Part shown: piece by piece, positions 24,547 through 37,104 of the stretch | Layout of the letters: every line of letters starts with the position of its first letter | How positions within the stretch are numbered: position 1 is the stretch's first letter | NCBI GenBank assembly: GCA_050084985.1 | Contig: JBITNC010000001.1 | Span: forward strand, 95,046,001 to 95,110,000 | Direction of reading: 5' to 3' | DNA from: Nageia nagi | Lineage: Eukaryota > Pinophyta | DNA length: 64,000 nucleotides | Program-made: the position numbers and the translations under genes | Notes under the pieces: generated by a model | What the model was told of the DNA's origin: nothing | Seen by the model: only the letters and a program-made list of their open reading frames with translations | The model's database searches: none

Positions 24547-24559
24547 TGGTATCAAATCC
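24547..24559 (+). promoter_or_regulatory. Element E primer-binding site, mutated
   Basis: tggtatcaaatcc against the family's tggtatcagagcc: two G-to-A changes. A donor-like GTTGAG|GTAAAAG follows at 24628. Confidence 0.8.
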
Positions 24560-24659
24560 ACTTGGGGGCTCCTCTTCACATCCTTGGAGACTTTTCATCT
24601 TGGAGGTTTATCTACATCCTTGTTGAGGTAAAAGACTTGTGAAGGTATAACATCCTTCC

Positions 24660-25330
24660 TTTTTTTATTTTTTATTTAGATTATTGCATTATTAACACTA
24701 ACATATTATTTTCTATGTATTAATTATTTTAAGCAAAATATGGCTAACATAATTATTTGTTATACTAACTTCCTATGTTACTTGTAATTTGTTTTTTTAA
24801 AGGAAAAGGGTTAGTATACAAAAATTTGTGTAATATTAATGCTAACATTTCTATGGTTAGGTGTTAGTTCTTTTTTGTATATATATATATAGATACTAAC
24901 TTATTGTGTTAATAGAAATATATATCTATATATATATATACACTAACTTATTGTGTTAATAGCAATATATATATATATATATTAATCTACATTATACTAT
25001 TTTTCAAAAGAAGTTAGTATACAAAATTTGGAATTTTTTCTAACCATTGTAGAAATTCTCATTTGTTCAAAAATGCTATGATTTTTTTTTATGCGAATGT
25101 ACAAATGTTATTTATAAAAACCTTTTTGTGTTATATACTATTGGAGGTAATTTGTTTTGGAGGCTATATTGTTTTTAATCCTTAGAAGTTAGAATTGCTA
25201 TGCATAGCCTCTAATGTCATTCCCTCAGTAATTCTCAATAAGGTTCTCAACTTAGAGGCATATGCTTGGCCTCTACTGTGCTTCCTCTCCTTCCTTATTT
25301 TAGTATCTGGTCTTATTATTAGGATCTACT
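24660..25330 (+). other. Element E shortened leader with (TA)n runs
   Basis: AT-rich, no gag. Two near-copies of 'actaacttattgtgttaatag' flank (TA)n tracts at 24878-24990. The expected gag and conserved leader block are missing, which implies one deletion of about 3 kb. Confidence 0.65.
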
Positions 25331-25339
25331 CCATGATTT

Positions 25340-26640
25340 GCTCTTTTTTAACTGATTGGATTATTAACTCTGGTTGCACTAATCACCTATGCTTTGAAAA
25401 TGATAAGTTTGAAAATTTTCATAAGTATAGAAAAGATGTAGTTGTAATAGATGATAATTCCATCCTTGAAGTATAAGGAATTGATATTGTGTTGATTCAC
25501 AAGAAGGTTCTTGAAAATATGCTCTATGTTCCTAAGCTTAGGATGAACCTTCTCTTCATGATTTAAGTTGTAAGAAAAGGATACTCATTTGAGCTCAACT
25601 CTCAATCTTGGTGCATTAATAAGGGACTTGCCACACTGATTAAAGGGTCATTGAAAGATGATCTCCACATTATGGATCAAGTTCCAATAAAGTTATGTTT
25701 TAGAGGTAATTTTTGGCACCAATGTTTAGGGCACCTTAACCATAAGAGTATTTAAATCATGAAATACCAATAACTTGTAGAAGGTTTATCTTCAATTTCA
25801 CCTTCAATTGGTCTATGTGAGAAGTGCATTCTAGGCAAGATGAATAGATAAAAGTTTGAAAAAGATATAGCAACAAGAGCATCTTATCCTCTTCAACTTG
25901 TGCATTCAGATTTGATATGTTCATTTAAGACTAAGTCACTTGGAGGAGCATCTTACATGTTGACCTTCATTTATGACTTCAGTACGATGACTTTTAGCTA
26001 TCCACTTGAGCACAAAGATCAAACCTTTGAAAATTTTTAAAATTTTTAAGGCCTTAGTTGAAAATTAGACTAACCTTGAAATCAAGATGTTAAGATCAGA
26101 TAATGGAGGAGAATATAATAGCAATTAGTTCAATGTCTATTGTGCTATGTATGGAATAAAGAGGTAGTTTATGATTCCTTACACTCATCAGCAAAATGGT
26201 GTTGCTAAAAGGAAAAATAGAATAATTATGGATATGGCTAGATGCATGTTGGGTAATCTTCCTAGTTTCTTGTGGGGTGAAGCTATGAGCACTACAATTT
26301 ACACTTTAAATAGGTGTTTCATAAAATTTATTCAAATTAAAACTCCTTTTAAGGCTTGGTCAGTAATAAAACCTAACATTTATCACCTTAGCATGTTTGG
26401 CTATGAAGCTTTCTCCTACATTATTTTTGAGAAAAGGAAAAATTTGGATAAAAGAGTTGAAAAATACATTTTTTTGGGTTATGTCAATCAGAATAGAGGC
26501 TACAAGATCTACTCTCCATCCTACATAGGAGTGTTCATTTCAAGGGATGTAAAGTTCAATGAACTTCTTGAAGAATCTATTTCTAATGAAAATGTTGATG
26601 ATCCAGATGTCTTGTTAGTTGTGCTTAGCTAGTTGGATAT
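25340..26640 (+). pseudogene. Element E protease and integrase
   Basis: Protease WIINSGCTNHLCFENDKFE near 25354-25410: the catalytic DSG is NSG. Integrase follows with HQCLGHLNHKS, CEKCILGKM and [10 protein letters not shown], then frame 26171-26632 (153 codons) with NGVAKRKN, in which the catalytic Glu is Lys, and the C-terminal domain ([16 protein letters not shown]). Several CAA/CAG-to-TAG/TAA stops are visible, as expected from C-to-T decay. The Gln codon that is UAG in A/B/C is intact here (YVNQNRGYK). Confidence 0.88.
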
Positions 26641-28291
26641 TGATGTAGATAAGTCACCTTAGGAACAAAATTCTCTAACTCAAATGATAACAAGGAGCAT
26701 GACCTTGAATAAATCCTTATTTACCAAAATTTATAAGAAAAATGAGCCCTCATCATTCAAAGAAACTTCAAAGTATGAGTATTGGATGGAAGCCATAAAA
26801 GTGGAATATGAAGTTATTATGAAAAATGAAACTTAGGACTTGGTTTCTTATCCCAATGAGAAGAATGTGCTTGGTAATAAGTGGATCTATAAGGTTAAGT
26901 TCAATTTATTTGAGGATATTGAGAAATACAATGCAAGATTAGTAGCCAAAGGTTTTTCTCAGAAATATGGTGTTGATTATGAGAAAAACTTTGCTCTCGT
27001 GAAAATAATGGCCACTATCAAAATAATCCTTTTTTTTCTGCAAATCAAGGATAGAAAGTTTTTCAACTTGATGTCAAGAGTAATTTTTTCAATGGTGACT
27101 TATATGTATAAATCTACATGAATCAATCAAAAAGGTTTATTATGGAAGGCAAATAATCTTTTATGTGCAAGCTAAAGAAGTCATTGTATATACTTAAGCA
27201 AGCACCTAGAGCTTGGTACAAGAAGATTTTAGGGTAATTTATAGACATTAGATTCTCCAAATGATTTTTAGACTCTAATCTATATGTGCTCAATCAAGGA
27301 ATAGACATGGTATTGATTCTCTTTTATGTGGATGATCTTTTGATAACTAGAAATAATGATGAAATCATTCAAAAGTGCATATCCAAACTCAAAAAAATAT
27401 TTAAAATCTTTGATCTTGGTCTCTTGTAGTACTATATTGGAATGCAAGTGTACCAATACAAGGATTGTACTTATCTTAGTTAATCTAAGTATATATCAAA
27501 TATCTTATAGAACTTTGGAATGGAAGAGTGTAGACATGCTGTGATCCTAGTCTTTTCTGGAATCACTATTTATCTTAGCTCCAACTCTTAGTTGGTAGAT
27601 GCTACAACTTATAGGTAATTAATTGATAGTCTTCTATATTTAACTATTTTCAAGTTAGATATTACCTTTGGAATGAATCTAATGGTATGATTCATGCAAA
27701 AACCATATGTTGAGTACCTCAATGCTGTTAAGCAAATCTTGAGGTATGTTGCAGGGATGAAGGATCTTGCTCTCAAGTATTCCAAGTTGCCCTCATTTAT
27801 TCTCTCAAGGTTCTCTAATTTTGATTATAAGAGAGATAGAGATGATAGAAAATCAACCTTTGCATATATTTTAAGCATTGGTTTAGGTGTTATCTCTTAG
27901 GCCTCAAAGAAGTAGTCTACTATCTCACTTTCCACAATAGAATCTAAATACAGTGCCATGTTTGTTGTAGCCCAAGAAGCTATTTGGATAAGGCATATTA
28001 TGAAAGAAATTGGGTATGAACAAGCTAGCCCATATCTATTTTTTTCATAAAATCAATCAACTATATCTTTGGCTAAGAATCTTGTATTCCATTAGAGAAT
28101 AAAAAATGTGAAAATCTAGGCTCATTTCATTAGGGAAAAGGTGCTTGATGGTTTCATACACTTGGAGTATTGTCCATAAACCTTGAAATCCATTGATTTG
28201 TTCACCAAGCCTCTTTTTGAAGCTCAATTCTATAAGCTTAGGGATGTTATTAGGTTGGTGAAGTTACCCTCAAGGGGAAGTGAAGTTTGAA
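26641..28291 (+). pseudogene. Element E reverse transcriptase and RNase H
   Basis: NVLGNKWIYKVKFN (26840-27121 frame), an FQLDV remnant near 27062, FYVDDLLITRNN with the catalytic box intact near 27325-27355, then RNase H (27694-27900: KDLALKYSK, SNFDYKRDRDDRKST). The Trp of ETWDLV is a TAG. The stop is at 28289-28291 after GSEV. Confidence 0.88.
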
Positions 28292-28981
28292 TTAATTTTT
28301 ATGATGAAAACTTCACCCTTAAGAAGATTTCATATTGTATAATGTTGATTTTGTTGTACATCTTCATGGTAAGTTCACTTTGCATGAGGAACTTATGCAT
28401 TTTTTGATCAAAATATTGGCCAAAATAGCACTATTCAATTATCCATGTGTGAGGAACTTGAGTGTATCTTTTGGCACTATTTAGTTATCCATATGTGAGG
28501 AGCTTGTATATACATTTTGTTATGCTCTATTTGGTAATGATAATTAACACATGTTTTGAATACAATAGGTGACTATGAGTATTAGCTTAGCATCTTTGTG
28601 ATGACTTATAGTGCACCATTGATAAGTTATTATGGCATGATTTGATACATCTATCCTTGTTGATATGAATGTGTTGCATCTAACTGATCTTGTTTATTTG
28701 AGCTATTTATGACTAATAGGTTACTTACTTTGGATGTGCAGCCTCATGGAGACTCATCAAAAATTCCATTTGGATGACTACTTGATGTACATTAAAAATA
28801 ATTATGGTTAATGATTGTAAATCATTTGTTAAAATGGTAAAGTAGTGAGTCTCAAAACTAATATCTTACTTACTTCATAAAGATGTAAAAAGTTTTCATC
28901 TCTCATTGTATCTGTTTGGAGGAGAACTCTCTTACTCTCTCACTTTCTTCTCTCTTACTCACTCTATCCCAATATTGCATT
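28292..28981 (+). other. Element E 3' UTR
   Basis: Contains one full hairpin unit (AAGTTC 28371-28376 with GAACTT 28389-28394), weaker copies to 28530 and the conserved 3' UTR block 28542-28626. The polypurine tract aaaggggag is at 28982-28990. Confidence 0.7.
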
Positions 28982-28990
28982 AAAGGGGAG

Positions 28991-29491
28991 TGTTGGAATG
29001 TATAATGCATTATTGTAAGGTTTTGTAATAATCTTCTTTGTAAATTCACTAATATTTAAGGGTATCATTTGATACCTTAAGTATTTAAGTGAATATGATA
29101 ATGTAACTTGTCCTACGCTCCATGTCATGAGCATGCCCCTTAGATAAAAGGGAGTTGCATGTCATGCCTTTGTACATTGGTTAAAATGGTAATCCAAAGA
29201 GGATTTTGGCCTATAAATATAAGGTCCCATCTTTGTGATCACTCATCAATTTTTGAAGCAAAGTTATGCTCTAAGATAGTGTTTAGGAGATGAAGTTAGG
29301 AGGATTGTAAGAGAGTTGTCTTTATGAATAAAGTAATATCTAGTAAGTGGATGTAGTCCTAGTTGGAGGAACCACTTGACATCCTGAGTTACTTTTTGAG
29401 ATTTCTTATGCTTGAGTTTCTTATGTTAGTGTGAGCTTCCATGAGATCTTTCTAGTTTAGGATTGTTTTTAGTTATATTTCAATCCCTTCA
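28991..29491 (+). repeat. Element E 3' LTR
   Basis: 501 bp, tgttggaatg to cccttca, about 10% different from 24049-24544. Confidence 0.92.
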
Positions 29492-29860
29492 CCTAGCCAT
29501 TTCCTCAATGGTTCTATTCTTTCTTTTGATAACATCATTTTGCTGAGGAATGTAAAGGATTATGAATTGTATCTTTATCCCATATCTAGCATAATATTTA
29601 TTTAATTCATTGCTATTATATTCACCCTTATTTTCATATCTTAACATCTTGATTTTGAAAATAGACTTATTTTTAACTAAGGCTTTGGAATCTTGGAATC
29701 TATCAAAGGTTTATTCCTTTTGCTCAAGTAGGTAATCAAAGTTCATCTTAATAAAGTCATCAATAAAGGGAAGGATATATGAAGCTCCCCTAAGTAAGTT
29801 GTTTGAAAATGGACCCATCAAGCCCTTTTTGCCTTATCCTTATCAAATTTATGCCTTTGC
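29492..29860 (-). pseudogene. Element F, right part: integrase core
   Basis: Minus strand resumes directly after the CCTAG duplication with sequence matching the integrase core of A around the NGVAERKN and SDNGGEYN motifs. It stops matching near 29860. Confidence 0.8.
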
Positions 29861-31130
29861 ACATATAGGCCAACACAAGAATTTGATTCTCCATAAAATG
29901 AAAGATCCTATATAGAGATAAAAGAAAGTAAAATATTATATTTAAGCATACTTTAGAAAGATCAAACCATTTGCTATTACCAACTTCCAATCTCATAGTC
30001 ATTAAGGATTGCATTGTCCCAAATAACTAATGTACTATTATTGAGAGAAGTTTCAAATAATTCAATCACTAAGACACTTTGATTAAAATATCATAAGCTA
30101 TGCATAATCCATTAAGCTAAAAAAATGACAAATTTAATATGCTACAAGGTCAAGATTTACAAGCCATAACATATAAACTTGACCATGCAACAAACAATTC
30201 CATATTGACTATAGAAAGCTATAAGTCAAGATGTATAAGTTATTCTCTATTTACAAATATGTTGATTTAGAGATTTAGGATCTCCTTAAATAATATTGAC
30301 TCATAGAGAAGAAAAAGGCACAAACAATGTCAACTTGACTATGTTACTAGTCAAGATGCAAATGATGGGTGAAGGTAGCACTAATCCATTAAAATGGATT
30401 CAACTTCCATCAATGCATAAATACACTTCCTATAAATAGAAGTAAATTAGTATCTATACATAATGGATAAACTTGCCAGTAATGGAAGTAAAGTGGCATA
30501 AATTTGTATGATAGTTGTAATTTTGGAGAAGGGAAAACCTTTTGAGCCATTCCAATAGGTTGCAACTTTGGATAAGGGCAAACCTTTTTAACCATTCCAT
30601 AAATTTTTCAATGATCTACCAATAATGAAGAATATAAATACTTTTCAAATATAGACATAAATCTAAATAAAAATGGCATAAACTTGCAATCATGGAAGGT
30701 ATTAGTTCATTTGCACAAAACAACTTCCAACCATGGAAGGTACTATTACATATAGTATCAAATATCATGCATAAGACCTTGAGGTTTTATTTCCATGGGA
30801 TTATTTGTCAATTAATAATGCCACCAAATATTTACACTTAAAGAAGTATAAATTTAAATCCATTAAGGAGATTAAGGCATATATATATATATATGAGATC
30901 ATTACACTATATAATAATTGCAATTTATATATATATGAGATCATTACACTATATAATAATTGCAATTTGTTGACAAAATTAATCAAATAAATGTATTGAA
31001 TTTGTTTAATGAAGGTAATCAACAAAACATACTAATTGTTAACCAATTTCACATGGTATATGATATTTTCAATCTTATAAAATCATATGTCCCATACATC
31101 CAACATATTTTTATAACTAAGTAACATTGG
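29861..31130. other. Unassigned 1.27-kb segment replacing gag-protease of element F
   Basis: In a complete element integrase, protease and gag would lie here, but no such sequence is seen on either strand. Repeated words include 'ccatggaaggta' (30695, 30733), and an approximately 45-bp tandem duplication lies at 30880-30967. Either an internal deletion with filler or an unrelated insertion. Confidence 0.5.
30880..30967. repeat. Tandem duplication of about 45 bp
   Basis: Two adjacent copies of (ta)n-gagatcattacactatataa-taattgcaattt. Only the length of the TA run differs, so the duplication is young relative to its surroundings. Confidence 0.85.
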
Positions 31131-33589
31131 TATTGAGGGTAGAGTTGAGGTTGTTTTCTTATTTAAAATTAGACCTTCACCTGGATGCCAACATGTAGTA
31201 CTTATTAATGAAATCCAAGCTATGATAGAGCCTAAGTCCTACTAATACTTAACCAATTCCCCTATGGTCAGCAATATACTCTCACAAGGAGAAGTATTAG
31301 TTATTTTCTAAGCGATATAGTGTATGGTGGATCAACCAAATTTTATATTGATTAGGTTTCAAGTTATCCTCCTAGGTTATGAGGACAATATTTGAATGGA
31401 CGTGTGGACATGTGTTATCACTACACATATGCCTATCCACCTATTTGGAGTTATGTACAGACCAATAAAGTACTTTTGTATAATTAAGAAGTACAAACTT
31501 TCCACCATTTGGATCGATAGACTAAAGGCTTCAGTCTACCTTGTCCTCCCCTCATAACTCTCCAAATAAGTCAAGTTTTAGAATAAATATGTAGATGTAT
31601 TCATTTTAGGGGGTGCACTTTCAATATTTATGATTTTTATGCAAAAAATAAAAGCAAAGTGCTTAACATAAAGTGCATGAAAAATATCACATCATCCAAT
31701 TTGAAATCTAAGAGAATCCAATGGGTTTTTTCATAACCCCAAGAGGACCTCTTTACAAAAAATGCATGAGATCATTATTTTTAAGTAAAAATAATTTTTA
31801 CCATTGTATTAAAAAAATGCTGCCCTCCTTCAACATTGAAAACATTCTTAAGGAAAAAAATATCCTCCCCATTATAATTTTACCTTAGAAAGAAAAAAAT
31901 TCTTTTAACACTAAGAGAGAGAAGAAAAAAACAACTCCCCCTTTTAACACTTGAAAACAATTGTCTCCACCACTTTTATCATAGAAAAAAAAATTCCTTA
32001 GATTTAATTTCCTCTCCCCATTTTAATAAATAAGATTTGAAAATCCCCCCCTTTTATTAAAAATTATAAAAAAATTACTTACTTAAAAATATTAGTGGAG
32101 AGAAAGAAAAAAATAAACTCGACCTTCAAGAAAATTTCTTTCCCCTCTTTTTTTTTTCCAAAATAAAGTTTATAAAAAATCTAAATTTAATTTAAAAAAG
32201 TTTTAACAAATAAAAATAATTATTAATTAATAAGTAACTAAACTTTATTTTAAAAAAATTAAAGGAATAGAGTAGCTAGTTACGCAAAGTAATTACTACC
32301 CTCATTAACTAGCAGCCTATCGCCATGAATGGTAGTAAGGGGGATTTAATGCAATTAATGAAATAATGTTAATGTCAATCAAGGGAAGCCATATTTTGAT
32401 ACCATGAATTATTCTGTAATACTCATATGATTAATTACTATACAAGTTACAGTCAAATACTAGGAGGGAAAGAAGGAGCTTTCCCTCAGGATGGGCATTA
32501 TTGGTGATGTAGGTTGGAAAGAGTCATGGTAGACCATGACAGCCATGAGGTGGGATGGGGTTAGATGGGTTTTTTATGAGCAAGAAAAGTGGGACATGAT
32601 CAAGATAAGGAGAGGAAAACCAATGGGGTAGGGCTAGGTGGCCACATGGTCAAGCTAGGAGGAGGGGGTCATCTGTTTATACCTCTTTTACAATATGATT
32701 TTCATTATAGGGTAGGGATGCCAACTAGGAAATGTTTAGAGGGGGGTAAGGTTGTGATGGAGGAAGGCATATATAGGTGGGGTAGGAAGATGGAGCTTTG
32801 TAGAGATCTCACCTTTACCCCTTTAACATATCAATATGTCACCTTTTCCAACACCTAAATCTTCATTCCCCTTGCCTTGATCAACCTCATTATAGTGGTT
32901 ATCACTTCCCTAACCATCTATGAGCCTAGAGCCAGTGGCGATGTAAAGGCGAACATGTCAGTAACAATGAGATCATCTAACATTAGACAAAATGGCTTGA
33001 GCTTCTAGTATTATTTCATATATTAATAAAATAATAGCCTAGGCTTTGAATATTTCTAGCATGGTCCTTCTAATGGTAACAACCAATGCATTTTTTATTT
33101 TAAAAAAATAAATACATATATTAAAAAAATCTCTTCCCTTTTTTGTGTAAAAAGTTAGTCTGATATATATTGTAGAGAAAAAAATTGCAAACTTTACAAG
33201 TTTTGTACACAAATAATTTTTAGTGTAAAAGATTTGTAAATTTATACTCTACAAATTTCATGATAAATATCATAGTAAATGATTATAATAATATATTATT
33301 GCTATATTTAAATAATTTTTACCCAAAAAATTACAACTAACATAAAATGTTAGTATGAAAAAAATTACATAACAATAATATATTATCATATTAAGCAAAT
33401 TTTCTAAAAAGAATGGTAATTGAAAAAAAAATATTAGTATCATGAAGTAACTCAAGAAAATATAAGAGGTTATACATTCATTTGATTTTACCTTAGAATT
33501 ATGAAGATGAACCTCCAAGTTGGAAGAAGGAGTAGGAATGACCTCCAAGATGTTGAAAAGGAGCCTCCAAGAATGGCTCTAATACCAAT
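31131..33589 (-). other. Element F leader region
   Basis: 31140-31590 is the family's conserved leader block, about 75% like B. The rest is AT-rich, with a G-rich patch at 32460-32800 (plus strand) at the place where B and C have their GC-rich block. Donor-like CTAAG|GTAAAATC at 33491 and primer site tggtattagagcc at 33575-33587. An 89-codon frame at 32589-32858 has no known signature and is not kept in other copies. Confidence 0.65.
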
Positions 33590-34076
33590 TGAAGGAATAA
33601 GCCTAAATGACTAATTTCCTATTTGTTCAAGATCAAATGAAAGCTCTCTCTAAATCCTTAAGCATTAAGAATGCAAATCAACATAGCATTCACACAAGAT
33701 GACACCAATATAAAGTAGTTCCTCCAACCATGGGAGTACATCCACTAATCTAAGATCCTATTCTCAAAGAATACTCTCTTACAACAACTCACTTTCTCAC
33801 TTTTCCTATAACCTAGACAAGAGTATAACTTTTCCACAAACTTGAATGAGTAATATCAAGGAGAGGATACTCTATTTATAGGCCAAAATCCTCCCTTGTA
33901 TCACTATTTTAGGCATTGTACAATATCATGACATGCTTCACCCTTTTACCCAAGGGGCATGAACATGAGATGAAGTGTTGGAAAAATTACACTATCATAT
34001 TCATTAAATACTTATGGTATATAGGGATACCCTTAAGTATTAAGTGAATTACAATAATACATTATACATTCCAACA
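33590..34076 (-). repeat. Element F 5' LTR
   Basis: 487 bp, tgaaggaataag to cattccaaca on the plus strand, beside the primer site. It resembles the LTRs of E. No partner 3' LTR is in the window. Confidence 0.85.
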
Positions 34077-36399
34077 TGATTAGTATTTAGATAATAACTC
34101 CACCTAAGAGGATTTGATTTTAATACAAAAATAATTTCTAGATTTGTTTTCTTAGACTAGTCCTAAACATATGGAAAGTTTTTAATCTTAGGGAGGGTGA
34201 ATGTGATGGACCACCCCTCCAAAGGTTTCAATCCTTGTGATGGTTTTACTTTTAATTATTGTGTGGATAATTGCATTATGAGAATAAAGATAAATGTAGA
34301 CTTTATTGTATTTTGTAATCTACTTATCTTCATATTGCATTATGTCATATCATGTTTAAACTCCTATGTTGCAAGATCAAGTGAACTTTTACAAGGTGTA
34401 TGCATATTAGTCCTAGAAAAGGCTTAAGGATTATAATTTTGGGGCAAGCCCAAACTCCTAATCCATCCCAATCAAGTTTGCAATATTATTTCATTATGTT
34501 AGCATGGGATTTTTAAAATGTCAAAGGTTAATTATCTAACCTAAGGGATTAACAACCTAACCTAAGGGTTCGCAAGCAAATCTAATAGGATAGTAAACTA
34601 GAATAAGCATTAGTACCTAACCTAAATGTTAGTATTATATTATGTTAGTGGTGAATTAAATTAAAAACTTAAGTATAAAACCTAATTACCACATAACCCA
34701 CTAACACCTACACAACCAATGTTATTTTCCTAAGTTTAAATATTCTTTCCTAAAACCTAAACATTCTACACTGAAAATAAATGAATATTTCCCTTCCCAA
34801 TTCAAAACCTTAGAGCATTCCCTTGGAAAACCTAACTACAAATCATGATTCGAGTAAGAGAAAAATTAGGAAGTTTACAACCAGTCTTATCAAGTTGTCT
34901 GATTACATGAGCTTCAAGTTTGATCATTCATAGTGAAGAGTTGTTTAATCATGGGAGATTACTCCCTATATTAATTTAATTCTCACTCAATCTTGGTATG
35001 TTTCTCTAAGGTAAATTATTCCAAAAATCACCAAGCTCCTAGTAGGCATTTTGTGATTTATCAATTTGGTTTAATGGTGATTGAGAATGAGGGAGTACAT
35101 TTTGAAAAGGAATCTATGCACTTTGAATTTGACCAACATGTAAATAGCCTATTCAATTGCATATTATTGGTTATTAATGGAGGATAAGGGAGAAATAGAT
35201 GGGATATATCCATACACTAGTACATTTCATTAGAACACCCTAAAAATAAGTATTTTATCTTATTTATAGATTACCAAGGACAAGAGCATCATTTCATCAT
35301 CCTTACAGTCCTAGTAGGGTTCATTCCTTTGCTAGGCATTAAGGTTTTCTTAATGTGTTGATTTGGAAGGAAAAATGAAAAGGATTTATTGGAAGTTTCA
35401 TGATTTTTTTGTAATGTTGTTACTATATTATTATTATGTCATTATTTTATGGTTAAAATTACATTATGGAGTAAAATAAATAGGGGATTTTATTATGGGC
35501 TTTTATACAAATTTTTGGGGGAAATACTATGTTATTTTGGAATGTTAAAAGACTTTGATTATAGGATAATAGTGGGTTTCATTTTCCAAGTTTTCATTTG
35601 CATGGTCAAATGAGTTAAAATAGGTTCTATTCCTTTGCATCTACATTGCATTTACATGGCAAGCTCACCCTATTATATTATCATGGTTGCATGACCTTGA
35701 GGTGATCCTAAAGAGGTAAAACCATAGGCCCATCATTATCCAAAAATACCCATATGGATTTTGGGGGTTTGAATCTTCCTTATGGGCTTAGGAAACTAAA
35801 CCTAACTCTAAATGCAAACCTAAACCTAAACCTTAACTAAGAACTTTCTCCCTTACCTACATCAATATTATGACTGCACCATGAATGGCATTAACATCAT
35901 TTTAATGATCCTCTTTGTGATTAGGTCAAGGTTGAGGGTGAGCAACCTTGGTAGTGTTTAAATTAAAGGCTGATGGTGATTTAATATCATTTTTTTACTA
36001 CATTTGAATAAGTTGTTTATTAATGCATTATTGAATAGATATTGCTTTGTTATTTTTTATGGTTAGTGGGATCAATTTTCTTAAGCAAGCAAAGGAATTA
36101 CCTACTATTATTTCTAAATATCATCCCTATGTTGTCTAGTTTGAAGCACAAGTTGGCACAAAAGGAGCTATGGTGGATGATTGACCTTAGTATTGTTGTG
36201 TAGTTAAGATTGATTCATTTTTTATTAAGCTTATTTGATACACGTAATTGTATATTCATTTTGTAGAATACAGAGTTCAAATATATATCTCTAAAAGTTG
36301 ATTATTGATAATACATAGGAATATAGCAATAGAATCTTGTAAATAATGAAGGTGGCTTGTAGGATCCTGTTTGATGGTATGATATAGAAACTATATTTA
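34077..36399. other. Unassigned intergenic DNA
   Basis: No coding signature on either strand. 34440-34760 is rich in 'cctaacctaa' words, and 35795-35845 has a few telomere-like cctaaa words. Short frames (34197-34427, 34993-35187) match nothing I know. Likely old decayed repeats. Confidence 0.5.
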
Positions 36400-37004
36400 T
36401 GGATCTATTTTGTAAATTGATAAACAAACTTGTGGATAGTGATACTTAATTTATGAATTTTTTTATCCAGACCGCATGTTATGAAAGATGAAAACTATTA
36501 TATATGTATGTTATTAAAATAGATTATCACTTGATATGTTTATTTCATCTGTTTAAGTAGACATGTTACAACAAATGAGATTGTTATTACTTGCATGATA
36601 ATTTTGTAGCTATTTTTACCTATATTGGCAACATATGTAGAAAGTTGTTACCATTAATAATTAAACCTATATTTCCCAAATCAGAAAGTATGCATTCTTT
36701 AAATATTTAGTAGTGTTGTTTAGGCAAGTTTTTTAGAGTTCATTGGGTGGCCCATTCTATGCATCCATAGCTTGCTAGAGAGGATGGGGGTTTGGAATAA
36801 GTATAGGATATTTTGAAGCATGGGATTGTATTTATTTTTTCCTCACAACCTTTTTGATAGGTGAATTATTGCTAGTAAACTAGCTAGTAAGTATGATAGT
36901 TGTGAAGGCATCAATATGATACTAAGTTGGGTGTAAACATTAGAGAAAATAAAGGTCTCACATATTTAATTGTAATAGAATAATTTTGTTGCAAAGTTGT
37001 ATAA
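36400..37004 (+). repeat. Left arm of a long-range inverted repeat, ends at the N gap
   Basis: Reverse complement of 63403-64000 at about 97% identity (roughly 14 substitutions and two small indels). The right copy runs off the window, so the repeat is longer than seen. No coding function recognised. Confidence 0.9.
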
Positions 37005-37104
37005 NNNNNNNNNNNNNNNNNNNNNNNNNNNNNNNNNNNNNNNNNNNNNNNNNNNNNNNNNNNNNNNNNNNNNNNNNNNNNNNNNNNNNNNNNNNNNNNN
37101 NNNN
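37005..37104. other. Assembly gap of 100 N
   Basis: Exactly 100 undetermined bases, the usual placeholder for a scaffold join of unknown size. Confidence 0.98.

Larger units (their letters stand above)
24049..29491 (+). mobile_element. Element E: gag-less copia element inserted in F
   Basis: A 5443-bp plus-strand element with LTRs 24049-24544 and 28991-29491 and an exact CCTAG duplication (24044-24048, 29492-29496). The LTRs differ by roughly 10%, so the insertion is old. The internal region is only about 4.4 kb against 7.7 kb in B: most of the leader and all of gag are absent, and the remainder starts with protease. It lies inside the integrase of F. Confidence 0.93.

Noticed and set aside
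35795-35845. Interstitial telomere repeat (cctaaa words)
   Set aside because: Only a few imperfect copies, lacking the exact CCCTAAA unit. More likely chance in AT-rich DNA.
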